From NCBI GenBank assembly GCA_959018755.1, contig CAUEMA010000003.1, positions 124,001 to 188,000 of the forward strand: a stretch of DNA of 64,000 nucleotides. The letters run 5' to 3'. Made by a program: the position numbers and the translations under genes. The notes beneath the pieces are model-generated. The model was not told the origin of the DNA and searched no databases. It saw nothing but the letters and a program-made list of their open reading frames with translations. Below are positions 26,273-34,216 of this stretch, piece after piece; position 1 is the first letter of the stretch; each line of letters opens with the position of its first letter. Origin of the DNA: an uncultured Collinsella sp. Its GTDB lineage: Bacteria; Actinomycetota; Coriobacteriia; Coriobacteriales; Coriobacteriaceae.

Positions 26273-26514
26273 TACTCGCTCGCCCCCTCTGCCAGCTTGT
26301 GGAAGTAGTCGAACAGGTCCTCTTCCATGACGAAGTACTGGTTGGCGATGCTAAAGCAGTGGTGGGTGGACTTCATGAGCTTGATGGCGCTGGATTGTCC
26401 GATGCCGGTGAGGATCTGAACGTCCAGGCGGCTCATGATGCGCTTGGTGCCGACATGGCGCAGGTTGATGCCTGCGGAGATGGCGTCGGTCTTGGGGTCA
26501 TCTGCAAGATGCAT
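26272..26514 (-). CDS. Small putative DNA-binding protein
   Basis: An 80-residue protein. TKRIMSRLDVQILTGIGQSSAIKLM looks like a helix-turn-helix of the excisionase/MerR-like kind, followed by a short DLFDYFHKLAEG tail. AAAGGAG precedes the ATG. It is co-transcribed with the DnaB-like gene. It could be the excisionase or a replication regulator; the sequence does not decide. Confidence 0.65.
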   Translation of the reverse strand: MHLADDPKTDAISAGINLRHVGTKRIMSRLDVQILTGIGQSSAIKLMKSTHHCFSIANQYFVMEEDLFDYFHKLAEGASE

Positions 26515-26606
26515 GATAAACTCCTTTAGTAGGGCGCTCGGCTCCTCTTCGATGTTTGGCGACAGTGAGAGGAGTCGGGTGCTTGTTTGTAAAATGGTTT
26601 TATCGA

Positions 26607-27293
26607 CTAATTAGCTCCTTTCTTCTCATATTCGTCGATAAGGTGCAGAAGGCTGATTCGAGCTTCTGCGGGCTCGCTGTATCCCTTGCGGGATGATCTG
26701 CCGATGTTGGCGAAATCGAGCAGAGCACGGTAAGTGCAGGAATAGCCCTTGATGTGCTCCCATGCGTTGAGAATGTATGAGACCAAAGGTGTAACGGCGA
26801 GCAACGCTGTAGGGTCTTGCAGGGTAGTTTCGAGTTCACGGCCGGTCTTGGCCTGGATACGTGCGTCGAGGTTGCACTCGGGCATCTTTGCAGCCTCTTC
26901 CATAATGAGGCAAATGCTGTCCCAGTTGGTGCGGAGATGATGAACGCGCTCGCTCGTGGTGTCGATGCAGATCCTTGCTTCATGACAGTAGTCAAAAAAG
27001 CCTTTGATGACGTCGCGGCAATCATTTTCTGGCTGGATTGCGCTCCAGTCCTCGAACATGCCCTCGAAGGCGTCGAGACAGCTCCCATCCTCAGCATAGA
27101 TGAGCTGCGCGGCCCACCTGCCTAGATCCGAGCTCGTCAGCTGCTCCATGGGAAGCCTCGCTAGGAGCGCGGACGGGGTGAGACCCCTTGCCGCGGCGAG
27201 GTCAGCGCTGGAGCGCTTGAAGAGTACCTGCTCATCCTTTGAGTTGAATAGGATTGTCGAACGCAGCTTGCTGCTCGCAGTGGTAAGTGCCAT
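26607..27293 (-). CDS. Unknown element-encoded protein
   Basis: A 228-residue mostly helical, soluble protein. I recognise no family. It has scattered cysteines (SCLDAFEG, NDCRDVIKG, DYCHEARICID) without a clear metal motif. GAGAGGAGG lies just before the ATG. Less GC-biased than the mobilization genes. It is the first gene downstream of the integrase, 53 bp away on the same strand; a role in replication or regulation of the element is only a guess. Confidence 0.6.
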   Translation of the reverse strand: MALTTASSKLRSTILFNSKDEQVLFKRSSADLAAARGLTPSALLARLPMEQLTSSDLGRWAAQLIYAEDGSCLDAFEGMFEDWSAIQPENDCRDVIKGFFDYCHEARICIDTTSERVHHLRTNWDSICLIMEEAAKMPECNLDARIQAKTGRELETTLQDPTALLAVTPLVSYILNAWEHIKGYSCTYRALLDFANIGRSSRKGYSEPAEARISLLHLIDEYEKKGAN

Positions 27294-27346
27294 TGATAAC
27301 CTCCTCTCTGTTTGGCCTTATTTGCAGTATACATCTGGTGACACAA

Positions 27347-28666
27347 TCATGAGAGTATTAATTTTTCATTACCTTCAGATAATTTTTCGAAGACTTCGGC
27401 AGCGTTGCGGTCGTTGGCTCTGATTGCGTGGGTGTAGAAATTGGCCGTCGTACTCGCTGATGCGTGTCCCATCCGCGCCTGAACGGTCTTCAAGTCGACG
27501 TTGTTTGCGACGAGCGCCGTCGCTGCCGTGTGTCTCAGTCCGTGGGGGACGAGACCCGAGTATCCGGTGCCGCGTGTGTGCAGCTTGCCGTTGCGCTCGA
27601 ACTGGCTTGTCACGTTGGCGTACTCGCCATAGCCGTTGTCGACGCAGAAGTCCCTGAACCAGCGTGAATAGTTGTGTCCATCGGGTCGGGTGATACTGAC
27701 GTGAAGGTTGCCGTTTTCGTCCTTATGCGGGCTGAGGGCGTGAACGATGGGGTCAGAGTTTCTCTGTCTTAGCCCGCGTTGCTCGAATAGGTTGCGCTGC
27801 CGCATCTTCCAGTCGTTTAGATACGCGGCTAGCGAAGAGTCTATAGACAGGATCCGCCTGCTCATTTCCGATTTGGGTGCCCTGAGCGTTTTGTCATTGG
27901 TGTACTGGTGGACGATTCTGATTTCCATCGCCTCGGGGTCGTAGTCTTCCCAACAGAGCCCCAGGGCCTCGCCTTTTCTGAGTCCTAGGTGGAATATGAG
28001 CATGGTGCAGACGGTCATCGGCCCCATGGGTTCGGATAGCAGGCATTTGGTGAATCGGGGCAGTTCGTCGGGTGGGAGGAAGTTGCGCACTCTAAGGTCT
28101 GGCTTTGGGAGTTTGATGCTGATGCATGGGTTGCGCCCGATTAGCTCATTCTCCAGTGCGTCCTGCATGACCTGTTTGAGCTTGACGTGGATACGACGAA
28201 TCTCGGCCTCTGTGAATCTTCCGGTTGAGATCGCTTCAGCATACGCCCGTTTGATCTCGTCGGGCCTCAGTGCGCCGAGGGGCATGTCGCCGAACAGCTC
28301 GCGTATATGGCGCACGTCATATTCCTCTCTTTGGAAAGAAAGAGGGGAGCCGAAGGAGCTTTCTCGGAGCCGATGGAAATCCTCAGCGTATCCGGAAACA
28401 GTGGTCGGCATGTCGCTAGTCGGTTCATAGGTCTCCAGCTCCTTCCGGTAGGCATCGAGCGCATTCGCCACCTCACCGGGCCAGTTCTTTGGGTTTTTGC
28501 TCTTGCAATGGATGGTTCTCTTGGGCGTCTTTAGGTATCTGACTCGTTTCCCGTTCTTGCCGGATTCGGGGTCGCGACCGAGAGAGAAGTAGATGCGGAA
28601 GGAACCGGGTTTTCCCTTGATCGGTTCGGAAGTGCCTTTGGCTGTGGGTTTGATTCTGGTTTCCAT
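27347..28666 (-). CDS. int: Tyrosine recombinase integrase
   Basis: A 439-residue phage-type integrase. An N-terminal arm-binding AP2-like part (about 20-60) and a core-binding SAM-like domain (about 90-180) precede the catalytic domain, with Arg in HLGLRKGEALGL, the H-x-x-R box in PHGLRHTAATAL, and His and the nucleophile Tyr in GHASASTTANFYTH. All five catalytic positions appear present. It lies 238 bp inside attR, as usual for tRNA-targeting elements. CTGGAGA precedes the ATG. Confidence 0.95.
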   Translation of the reverse strand: METRIKPTAKGTSEPIKGKPGSFRIYFSLGRDPESGKNGKRVRYLKTPKRTIHCKSKNPKNWPGEVANALDAYRKELETYEPTSDMPTTVSGYAEDFHRLRESSFGSPLSFQREEYDVRHIRELFGDMPLGALRPDEIKRAYAEAISTGRFTEAEIRRIHVKLKQVMQDALENELIGRNPCISIKLPKPDLRVRNFLPPDELPRFTKCLLSEPMGPMTVCTMLIFHLGLRKGEALGLCWEDYDPEAMEIRIVHQYTNDKTLRAPKSEMSRRILSIDSSLAAYLNDWKMRQRNLFEQRGLRQRNSDPIVHALSPHKDENGNLHVSITRPDGHNYSRWFRDFCVDNGYGEYANVTSQFERNGKLHTRGTGYSGLVPHGLRHTAATALVANNVDLKTVQARMGHASASTTANFYTHAIRANDRNAAEVFEKLSEGNEKLILS

Positions 28667-28686
28667 GGGTCTCCAGGGGTGGTGCG

Positions 28687-28741
28687 TTGGGTTAGCCTCG
28701 GGGGTGGGGCTTTGAGGGCCTCGCCCCCGAGGTTAACCCAA
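28687..28741. promoter_or_regulatory. Large inverted repeat between integrase and attR
   Basis: TTGGGTTAGCCTCGGGGG on the left pairs with CCCCCGAGGTTAACCCAA on the right around GGGGC...GCCTC; it starts 21 bp upstream of the integrase start. Just outside lie TTCACCCC (28745-28752) and several GGGTGAA or GGGGTGTAA copies (28769-28798), which may be integrase arm sites. The rest of 28742-28904 holds no gene. Confidence 0.5.
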
Positions 28742-28904
28742 AAATTTCACCCCTGCAAGTCAAAATGAAGGGGTGAAGGGGTGTAAATAGGGTGAAATAG
28801 AAAACTAATCAAGAAGAGCAAAAACGGCAGAATAGCTAAATTACCTGCGGAAACAGAGATATTGATGAAAATGAAAAACCGCAGGTAGGGTAAGAGCTCA
28901 TGAC

Positions 28905-28953
28905 CTCCTAAAGCGGGTGTCGACGGTTCGAATCCGCCCGGGGGCACCAGAAG
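28905..28953. repeat. attR, 49-bp copy of the tRNA-Arg 3' half
   Basis: Identical by eye to 16668-16716. The bases after it (AATATCGAGCC) should be the original downstream flank of the tRNA gene. Confidence 0.93.
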
Positions 28954-29128
28954 AATATCGAGCCCGGTACCGCTACGGTGCCGGGCTCTTCTGGTCTAAG
29001 GGCAGGATTCGGACCGTCGACGCCCGCGTCACCAATTTCCCCGCGGGGGGAGTTTTCGAATCCGCCCGGGGGCACCAGAAGAATATCGAGCCTGGTACCG
29101 CTATGGTGCCGGGCCCTTCTGGTTTAAA
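28927..29128. repeat. Duplicated tRNA T-arm/terminator units beyond attR
   Basis: A stretch of about 70 bp beginning TTCGAATCCGCCCGGGGGC at 28927 recurs at 29055 with few changes, and includes a terminator-like hairpin (GCCCGGTACCG/CGGTGCCGGGC near 28960-28990). Between them, 29000-29028 read on the minus strand gives GCGGGCGTCGACGGTCCGAA, a degraded inverted T-arm copy. These look like scars of earlier integrations at this tRNA. No gene lies between here and 29247. Confidence 0.7.
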
Positions 29129-29155
29129 GGCATGTCGTAGTTTCCGCTGCTTTGG

Positions 29156-29195
29156 ATAAAGAAAGCGCCCGTTTGCCGGGGGAGCAAACGGGCGC
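29156..29195 (-). terminator. Terminator of the kinase/cell-wall operon
   Basis: GCGCCCGTTTGC (29165-29176) pairs with GCAAACGGGCGC (29184-29195), a perfect 12-bp stem; on the minus strand it is followed by TTTCTTTAT. It lies about 50 bp after the pknB stop. Confidence 0.9.
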
Positions 29196-29247
29196 CATTG
29201 AGCGAATGTGTTTGCGGCATCAGCCGCTGTGGGTAACGTCTTGATGA

Positions 29248-31197
29248 CTAGTTAGTCGTGCTGGAGTCGCCACTCGTATCGGAACCCGAGCCAGAAATCG
29301 AAACCGTCAGCGTGATCGTGCTGTCGGTGGACTGCTTGCCAGTGGGGGAGACGCCCGTCACGGTGGCGTTTTCGTTGCCACTCACGGGGTTGCCGTTCTG
29401 ATCGCAGAATGCGATGTTGTAGAATCCGGCGTTGTTGAGTGCAGTGACGGCGGAGGAGATGCTCTTGCCGTACAGGTTGCTCGGGACGTTTGCCTTGCCG
29501 GACTTCTTGGCGATGACGACGGTGATCGTGGCGCCGGGCTTCTGCTTACCGCTGGGGTTCCAGCTAATGACGGTACCCTCGGTGACGGAGTCGTTCTCCT
29601 GGTAGCTCACATCAACGCCAAAACCGGCCATGTCGAGGGCGTTGCGTGCCTGGGCCTCGGTCATGTCGGTCAGATCGGGGACGGAGGTGGTGTCGGGTCC
29701 GCTGGAGACCTTGTACGAGATGGTCGTGCCCTTTTCGACTTCCTTGCCGGCATTAGTGCCCTGCTCAAAGACCTGGCCTTCTTCGGCCTCGTTGGCCTCC
29801 TCGGTTGCTTCGCCCTTGAGTCCCACGCTTGCCAGCGCGGCCTCAGCCTGATCCTTGCTCAGGCCAACGAGCTGCGGAACCTCAACCTTCTCGGAGGGCT
29901 TGGGGCCCTTGGAGATCACCAGGTTCACCTTGGTACCCTTGGGCTTCTTGGTGTTGCCGTTGGGGGTCTGCTCGGCAACCTTGCCCTCGTCGACATCGTC
30001 GTTATAGCTTTGGTCGATGGTTCCGACCTCAAGGCCGGCCTCTTTGATCTGCTCGATAGCGGTCTGCTGGTCCTTGTTAAGCACATCGGGCACCGTAACC
30101 TGCTCGCCCCCAAAGAGTCCGGTGGCGAAGGCCACCACAACGCCAACAACGGCGATTGCGGCGACTACGGCGGCGATAATCTTGTTCTTGTTGGACTTGG
30201 GCTGATCGACCTCGTAGGAGCCCGTGGAGCCCGAAACGGCGCTGTGGGCGTTGCTCTGGCCGCTCACGCCCGAGACGGGACGTACCATGGCGCGCGTCTG
30301 ATCGGACAGCTCGCGGGTCTTGGTTGCGCCCGGGTCGCCGGCGGCGCCAATGATGCGCGTGGGCTCGGAGACGTTGACAGCGCGGCCGGACAGGTAGTTG
30401 TTGAGCACCTGGCGCAATTCGTCGGCCGTCTGGAAGCGGTTGGCCGGGTCCTTTTCCATGCACTTGAGGATGATGCGCTCCAGATCGGCATCGACGCCGG
30501 AGTTGATCTGGCTCGGCGGAACCGGCAGTTCGTTTACCTGCTTGAGTGCAACCGAGATGGCGTCGTCGCCGTCAAAGGGGACGCGACCGGTGGCGCACTC
30601 GTACATCACGACGCCCAGGGAGTAGATATCCGAGGTGGGACCGAGGTCCTGGCCGCGCGTTTGTTCGGGGCTTACGTAGTGGGCGGTGCCCAGTACATTG
30701 TTGTCCTGCGTGAGGTGACTGTTCTTTGCGCGCGCGATGCCAAAGTCCATGACCTTGATGTTGCCGTCGGGCAGCACCATGATGTTTTGCGGCTTAATGT
30801 CGCGGTGGATGATCTCGTGCTTGTGAGCCACCGAAAGCGCGGAGCTGATCTGCGAGCCGATCTGCGCCACCTTCTTGGGATCGAGGGCGCCGTGGCTCTT
30901 GATGCCGCTCTTAAGGTCGGTACCGCGCAGGTACTCCATGACGATGTAGTACGTATCGCCGTCCTTGCCCCAATCGTAGACGCCCACGATATAGGGGGAG
31001 GAGAGACCGGCTGCTGCCTGGGCCTCCTGCTTAAAGCGCGCGGCAAAGGTGGCGTCGCCAGCGTACTGCGGCAGCATGATCTTGACGGCAACCGTGCGGT
31101 CGAGGACCTGATCTTGCGCGCGGAAGACGGTCGCCATGCCGCCCGTTCCCACCTTATCCTTGAGGAGGTATCTTCCCCCGAGGACCCTCTGTTCCAT
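29248..31197 (-). CDS. pknB: PASTA-domain Ser/Thr protein kinase (PknB-like)
   Basis: A 649-residue membrane kinase. The cytoplasmic kinase domain (about 9-270) has the Gly-loop VGTGGMATVF, Lys39, the catalytic HRDIKPQN and DFGIA. A juxtamembrane segment leads to one transmembrane helix (about 338-362). Four extracellular PASTA repeats follow (PDVLNKDQQTAI, PQLVGLSKDQAE, PDLTDMTEAQARN, PSNLYGKSISSAV), then a Ser/Thr-rich tail. PASTA kinases sense lipid II or muropeptides and control growth and division. GGAGCAGGA precedes the ATG. Last gene of the operon, 132 bp after the FtsW-PBP gene. Confidence 0.95.
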   Translation of the reverse strand: MEQRVLGGRYLLKDKVGTGGMATVFRAQDQVLDRTVAVKIMLPQYAGDATFAARFKQEAQAAAGLSSPYIVGVYDWGKDGDTYYIVMEYLRGTDLKSGIKSHGALDPKKVAQIGSQISSALSVAHKHEIIHRDIKPQNIMVLPDGNIKVMDFGIARAKNSHLTQDNNVLGTAHYVSPEQTRGQDLGPTSDIYSLGVVMYECATGRVPFDGDDAISVALKQVNELPVPPSQINSGVDADLERIILKCMEKDPANRFQTADELRQVLNNYLSGRAVNVSEPTRIIGAAGDPGATKTRELSDQTRAMVRPVSGVSGQSNAHSAVSGSTGSYEVDQPKSNKNKIIAAVVAAIAVVGVVVAFATGLFGGEQVTVPDVLNKDQQTAIEQIKEAGLEVGTIDQSYNDDVDEGKVAEQTPNGNTKKPKGTKVNLVISKGPKPSEKVEVPQLVGLSKDQAEAALASVGLKGEATEEANEAEEGQVFEQGTNAGKEVEKGTTISYKVSSGPDTTSVPDLTDMTEAQARNALDMAGFGVDVSYQENDSVTEGTVISWNPSGKQKPGATITVVIAKKSGKANVPSNLYGKSISSAVTALNNAGFYNIAFCDQNGNPVSGNENATVTGVSPTGKQSTDSTITLTVSISGSGSDTSGDSSTTN

Positions 31198-31329
31198 TCC
31201 TGCTCCTAACTAACTTATTCGCTCAACGATGTGTGTAGTACCAAATCTATGGCCGCTGGGGCCGCGTGGCGTCTTGCCGCTAGCTTGTTGGCTGCGGTGC
31301 GCCACATACTTGTGCTTCGATCACGGGCA

Positions 31330-34200
31330 TCACGCTCCTTGGGCGGCAAGTGCCGCGGTCAGGACGATGCCGGCGATCTTGGCCGCCTTGACGTCGTGTT
31401 TGTCGTAATCCTCTAAGGCCACCGAGATGGCGACAGTGGGTGAATCGTAAGGTGCGAAGCCGACGAACATCGAGTTGACGTTGGTGCCGCCGGTCTCGGC
31501 CGATCCGGTCTTGCCGGCGACCTTGACGCCCGGAATCTGGGCATCGGTGCCGGTGCCGGACTGGACAACAGCGAGCATGGCCTGCTTGACCTGCTCAGCC
31601 GTGGTGGCGCTGACGGCCTGGCCGAGCGAGCGGGACTGCGTGGTCTTGACCACGGTTCCGTCGGGGGCGAGCACCTGGGCCACGAAGAACGGGTCCATGA
31701 CCACGCCGCTGTTGGCGATGGCCGCCGCTATCACGCAGTTTTGCATGACGGTGGTCTGCGGGCCTGGCGTGTGGTCCATGCCGACGGGCTGGCCGGCGCC
31801 TGCCCAGGCGGTCTCCCACTCGGTCATGAGCGAGGGGTCGGCCATGATGGAAGCCGCGGCGGTCAGGTCCTGGCCGAGCTTTTGGCCGTAGCCAAAGGCG
31901 TTGGCAAACTGGACGAGAGAGTTGGCGCCGACCTCGTTGGCTACCTGGCCAAAGACGACGTTGGACGATACGGCAAAGGCCTGCTGGAGGCTGATGGTGC
32001 CGAAGCTCTCATTGGCGTCGTTGGTGACCGGTGCGTTGCCGATATCCATGGAGCTGGGCGCCTTGTAAGTGCTCGAAAGGCTGGCGGTGCCGGTCTCGAG
32101 TGCCGCGGCAAGCGTGACGACCTTAAACGTGGAGCCCGGGGTGTAGAGCGCGTTCATGGCGCGGTCGTACATGGAGCCGTCCTCGCCACCACCCGATTGC
32201 ATTAGGGCGTCGATGTTGGTGTTGTCGTAGGTGGGCGAGCTGGCGCATGCGAGGACCGCGCCGGTGCGCGGATCCATAACCACCACGGCGCCCTTAAAGC
32301 CCTTGAGTGCCTGCTCGGCAGCCGTCTGGATGCGCGAGTCGATGGTGAGCTTGGCGGTGTTGCCCGGTTGGTTTTGGCCCGCGAGCGACGCGAGGGCGTT
32401 GTTCCAGCTGGAATAATCCTTGGAGCCGGTGAGCGTGTCGTTCATGACGCTCTCGACACCCGCGGTGCCGTACTGCTGGCTTACATAGCCCACCACGTGA
32501 GCGGCCATGTTTCCGTTGGGGTAGGAGCGGGCGTAGGTTCCATCCTCCTGCTGCAGCGACTCGGCCAGCGTCACGCCGTCGGACGTGATGATGGAGCCGC
32601 GCTGGATGTACTTGGAGCGGGCGATGGTGTGGTTGTTGGTCGGCATGTCCTGATAGTCCTTGGCCTTGATGACCTGGACATAGGTGAGGTTGCCGATAAG
32701 GATGGCGAACAGCGCCGTAAAGGCGAACACGGCGCGGGTCAGTCGATTGGCGAGCGCCACGCGGCCGAGCACGCCGGATTCGGGCGTGTCGAGCAGGCGG
32801 CGGCGCATGCGCGAGGCGGCGGAGTGGCTGCCACGGGCGTACGAAGATGAAGTGGCGAAGCGCGTGCCGGCCGGGGAGGACGCCGAGGCGACCTGGTCGT
32901 CAGTGATGGCGGCCATGGTGCCGGTGCCGGTAAGCTCGGCCTCGCGACCGGTTGCCTCGTCACCGGCGCGCAGCAAAAGCGCGACGATGATAAAGCTTGC
33001 CAGCAGCGAGGAGCCGCCCTGGCTCATAAAGGGCAGAGTGACGCCGGTCAGCGGGATCAGGCGGGTAACGCCGCCAACGATTAAGAAGGTCTGGAAGCTG
33101 ATAGCGGCCGTAAGACCGGTGGCGCTAAAGGCGGCAAGGTCGGACTTGGCACGGGCCGCCGTGGTCAGGCCGCGTACGGCAAAGAGCATAAACAGGATAA
33201 GAACGGCGCCGCCGCCCAAAAGGCCCATCTCCTCGCCGATAGCCGAGAAGATAAAGTCGGACTCGACGACGGGGATGTTATTGGCCATACCGTTGCCAAT
33301 GCCGACGCCAACAAGGCCGCCGTCGGCCAGCGAGAAGAGGGACTGGACAATCTGGTAGCCCTGACCCTGCGCGTCCTTAAAGGGATCGGCCCAGATCTGG
33401 AAACGCACCTGGACGTGCGACAGGAACTTGTAGGCGCCCACGGCCCCCACGGCCAAGAGCGCAAGGCCGATGACGACATACGAGAAACGACCCGTGGCAA
33501 CGTAGAGCATCAGCAAGAAGATGGTGTAGAACAGCAAGGCCGAGCCCAGGTCACGTTCGAAGACAACGACGAGCAGGCATACGCCCCAGACTGCGAACAG
33601 CGGCAGCAGCAGGCGCAGACGCGGAATCTTAAGACCCAAGATCTTGCGGTTGGAGATAGAGAGCAGTTCGCGGTTTTCGGCCAGGTAACCGGCTAGGAAC
33701 AGCACGATAAAGACCTTGGCGAACTCGCCGGGCTGAATGGTAAAGCCGGCGATGCGAATCCACAGTTTGGAGCCCGAGATCGTGGTGCCGATAAAGATGG
33801 GCAGCATCAGCAAGATGATGCCGATGATGCCAAAGGTGTACTTGTAGCGCATGACCACGTCGAGGTTTTTGACCAGCGCAAGCGTACCTACCATCAACGC
33901 CACCGAGATAAACAGGATGACGAGCTGCGAGATGGCGAGCGTGGGCGCCAAGCGCGTCACAAACGTGATGCCAATGCCCGAAAGCACAAAGACGATGGGC
34001 AGGATGGCCGGGTCGGCGCCGGGTGCCAGAATGCGCACGGCGATATGCGCCGCGGCGAAGGCGGCAAAGAGACCGATCGGAACGGCAAGTGTTTCAAACG
34101 AGATGGCGGCGCCTGCGGTGAGCACGTACATCGCATACAGCAGGATGACGGGGAACGCCGAGGCGATGAGCAAAAGCAGTTCGGTGTTGCGGCGACTCAT
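31330..34200 (-). CDS. FtsW/RodA-penicillin-binding protein fusion
   Basis: A 956-residue single chain with a glycan polymerase and a transpeptidase. Residues 1-430 are a SEDS protein (about ten helices; FTIQPGEFAKVF, FERDLGSALLFY, ADPFKDAQGQGYQIVQSL, SQGGSSLL). A linker (about 430-490) leads to another transmembrane helix and a PbpA-like part: RGSIITSDG, then Ser690 in PGSTFK, SSN in FAVSSNVVFG and KTG in VAGKTGSAE. I use the ATG at 34200, with AAAGGGAG 8 nt upstream. No stop or frameshift separates the halves. Elsewhere in Actinobacteria rodA and pbpA are neighbouring genes at this place in the operon. Confidence 0.93.
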   Translation of the reverse strand: MSRRNTELLLLIASAFPVILLYAMYVLTAGAAISFETLAVPIGLFAAFAAAHIAVRILAPGADPAILPIVFVLSGIGITFVTRLAPTLAISQLVILFISVALMVGTLALVKNLDVVMRYKYTFGIIGIILLMLPIFIGTTISGSKLWIRIAGFTIQPGEFAKVFIVLFLAGYLAENRELLSISNRKILGLKIPRLRLLLPLFAVWGVCLLVVVFERDLGSALLFYTIFLLMLYVATGRFSYVVIGLALLAVGAVGAYKFLSHVQVRFQIWADPFKDAQGQGYQIVQSLFSLADGGLVGVGIGNGMANNIPVVESDFIFSAIGEEMGLLGGGAVLILFMLFAVRGLTTAARAKSDLAAFSATGLTAAISFQTFLIVGGVTRLIPLTGVTLPFMSQGGSSLLASFIIVALLLRAGDEATGREAELTGTGTMAAITDDQVASASSPAGTRFATSSSYARGSHSAASRMRRRLLDTPESGVLGRVALANRLTRAVFAFTALFAILIGNLTYVQVIKAKDYQDMPTNNHTIARSKYIQRGSIITSDGVTLAESLQQEDGTYARSYPNGNMAAHVVGYVSQQYGTAGVESVMNDTLTGSKDYSSWNNALASLAGQNQPGNTAKLTIDSRIQTAAEQALKGFKGAVVVMDPRTGAVLACASSPTYDNTNIDALMQSGGGEDGSMYDRAMNALYTPGSTFKVVTLAAALETGTASLSSTYKAPSSMDIGNAPVTNDANESFGTISLQQAFAVSSNVVFGQVANEVGANSLVQFANAFGYGQKLGQDLTAAASIMADPSLMTEWETAWAGAGQPVGMDHTPGPQTTVMQNCVIAAAIANSGVVMDPFFVAQVLAPDGTVVKTTQSRSLGQAVSATTAEQVKQAMLAVVQSGTGTDAQIPGVKVAGKTGSAETGGTNVNSMFVGFAPYDSPTVAISVALEDYDKHDVKAAKIAGIVLTAALAAQGA

Positions 34201-34216
34201 AAGCGGCACTCCCTTT

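Larger units (their letters stand above)
16668..28953. mobile_element. 12.2-kb integrative mobilizable element in tRNA-Arg
   Basis: The bounds are a 49-bp direct repeat that begins in the tRNA anticodon loop (16668-16716) and recurs at 28905-28953, offset 12,237 bp. The tyrosine integrase gene lies just inside the right end. Contents: restriction pair, oriT candidate, relaxase, coupling protein, MobC, DnaB-like ATPase, small DNA-binding protein. There is no type IV secretion channel (no VirB4 or VirB6), so it should be mobilizable but would need a helper. The element supplies a new terminator to the tRNA gene. Confidence 0.92.
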
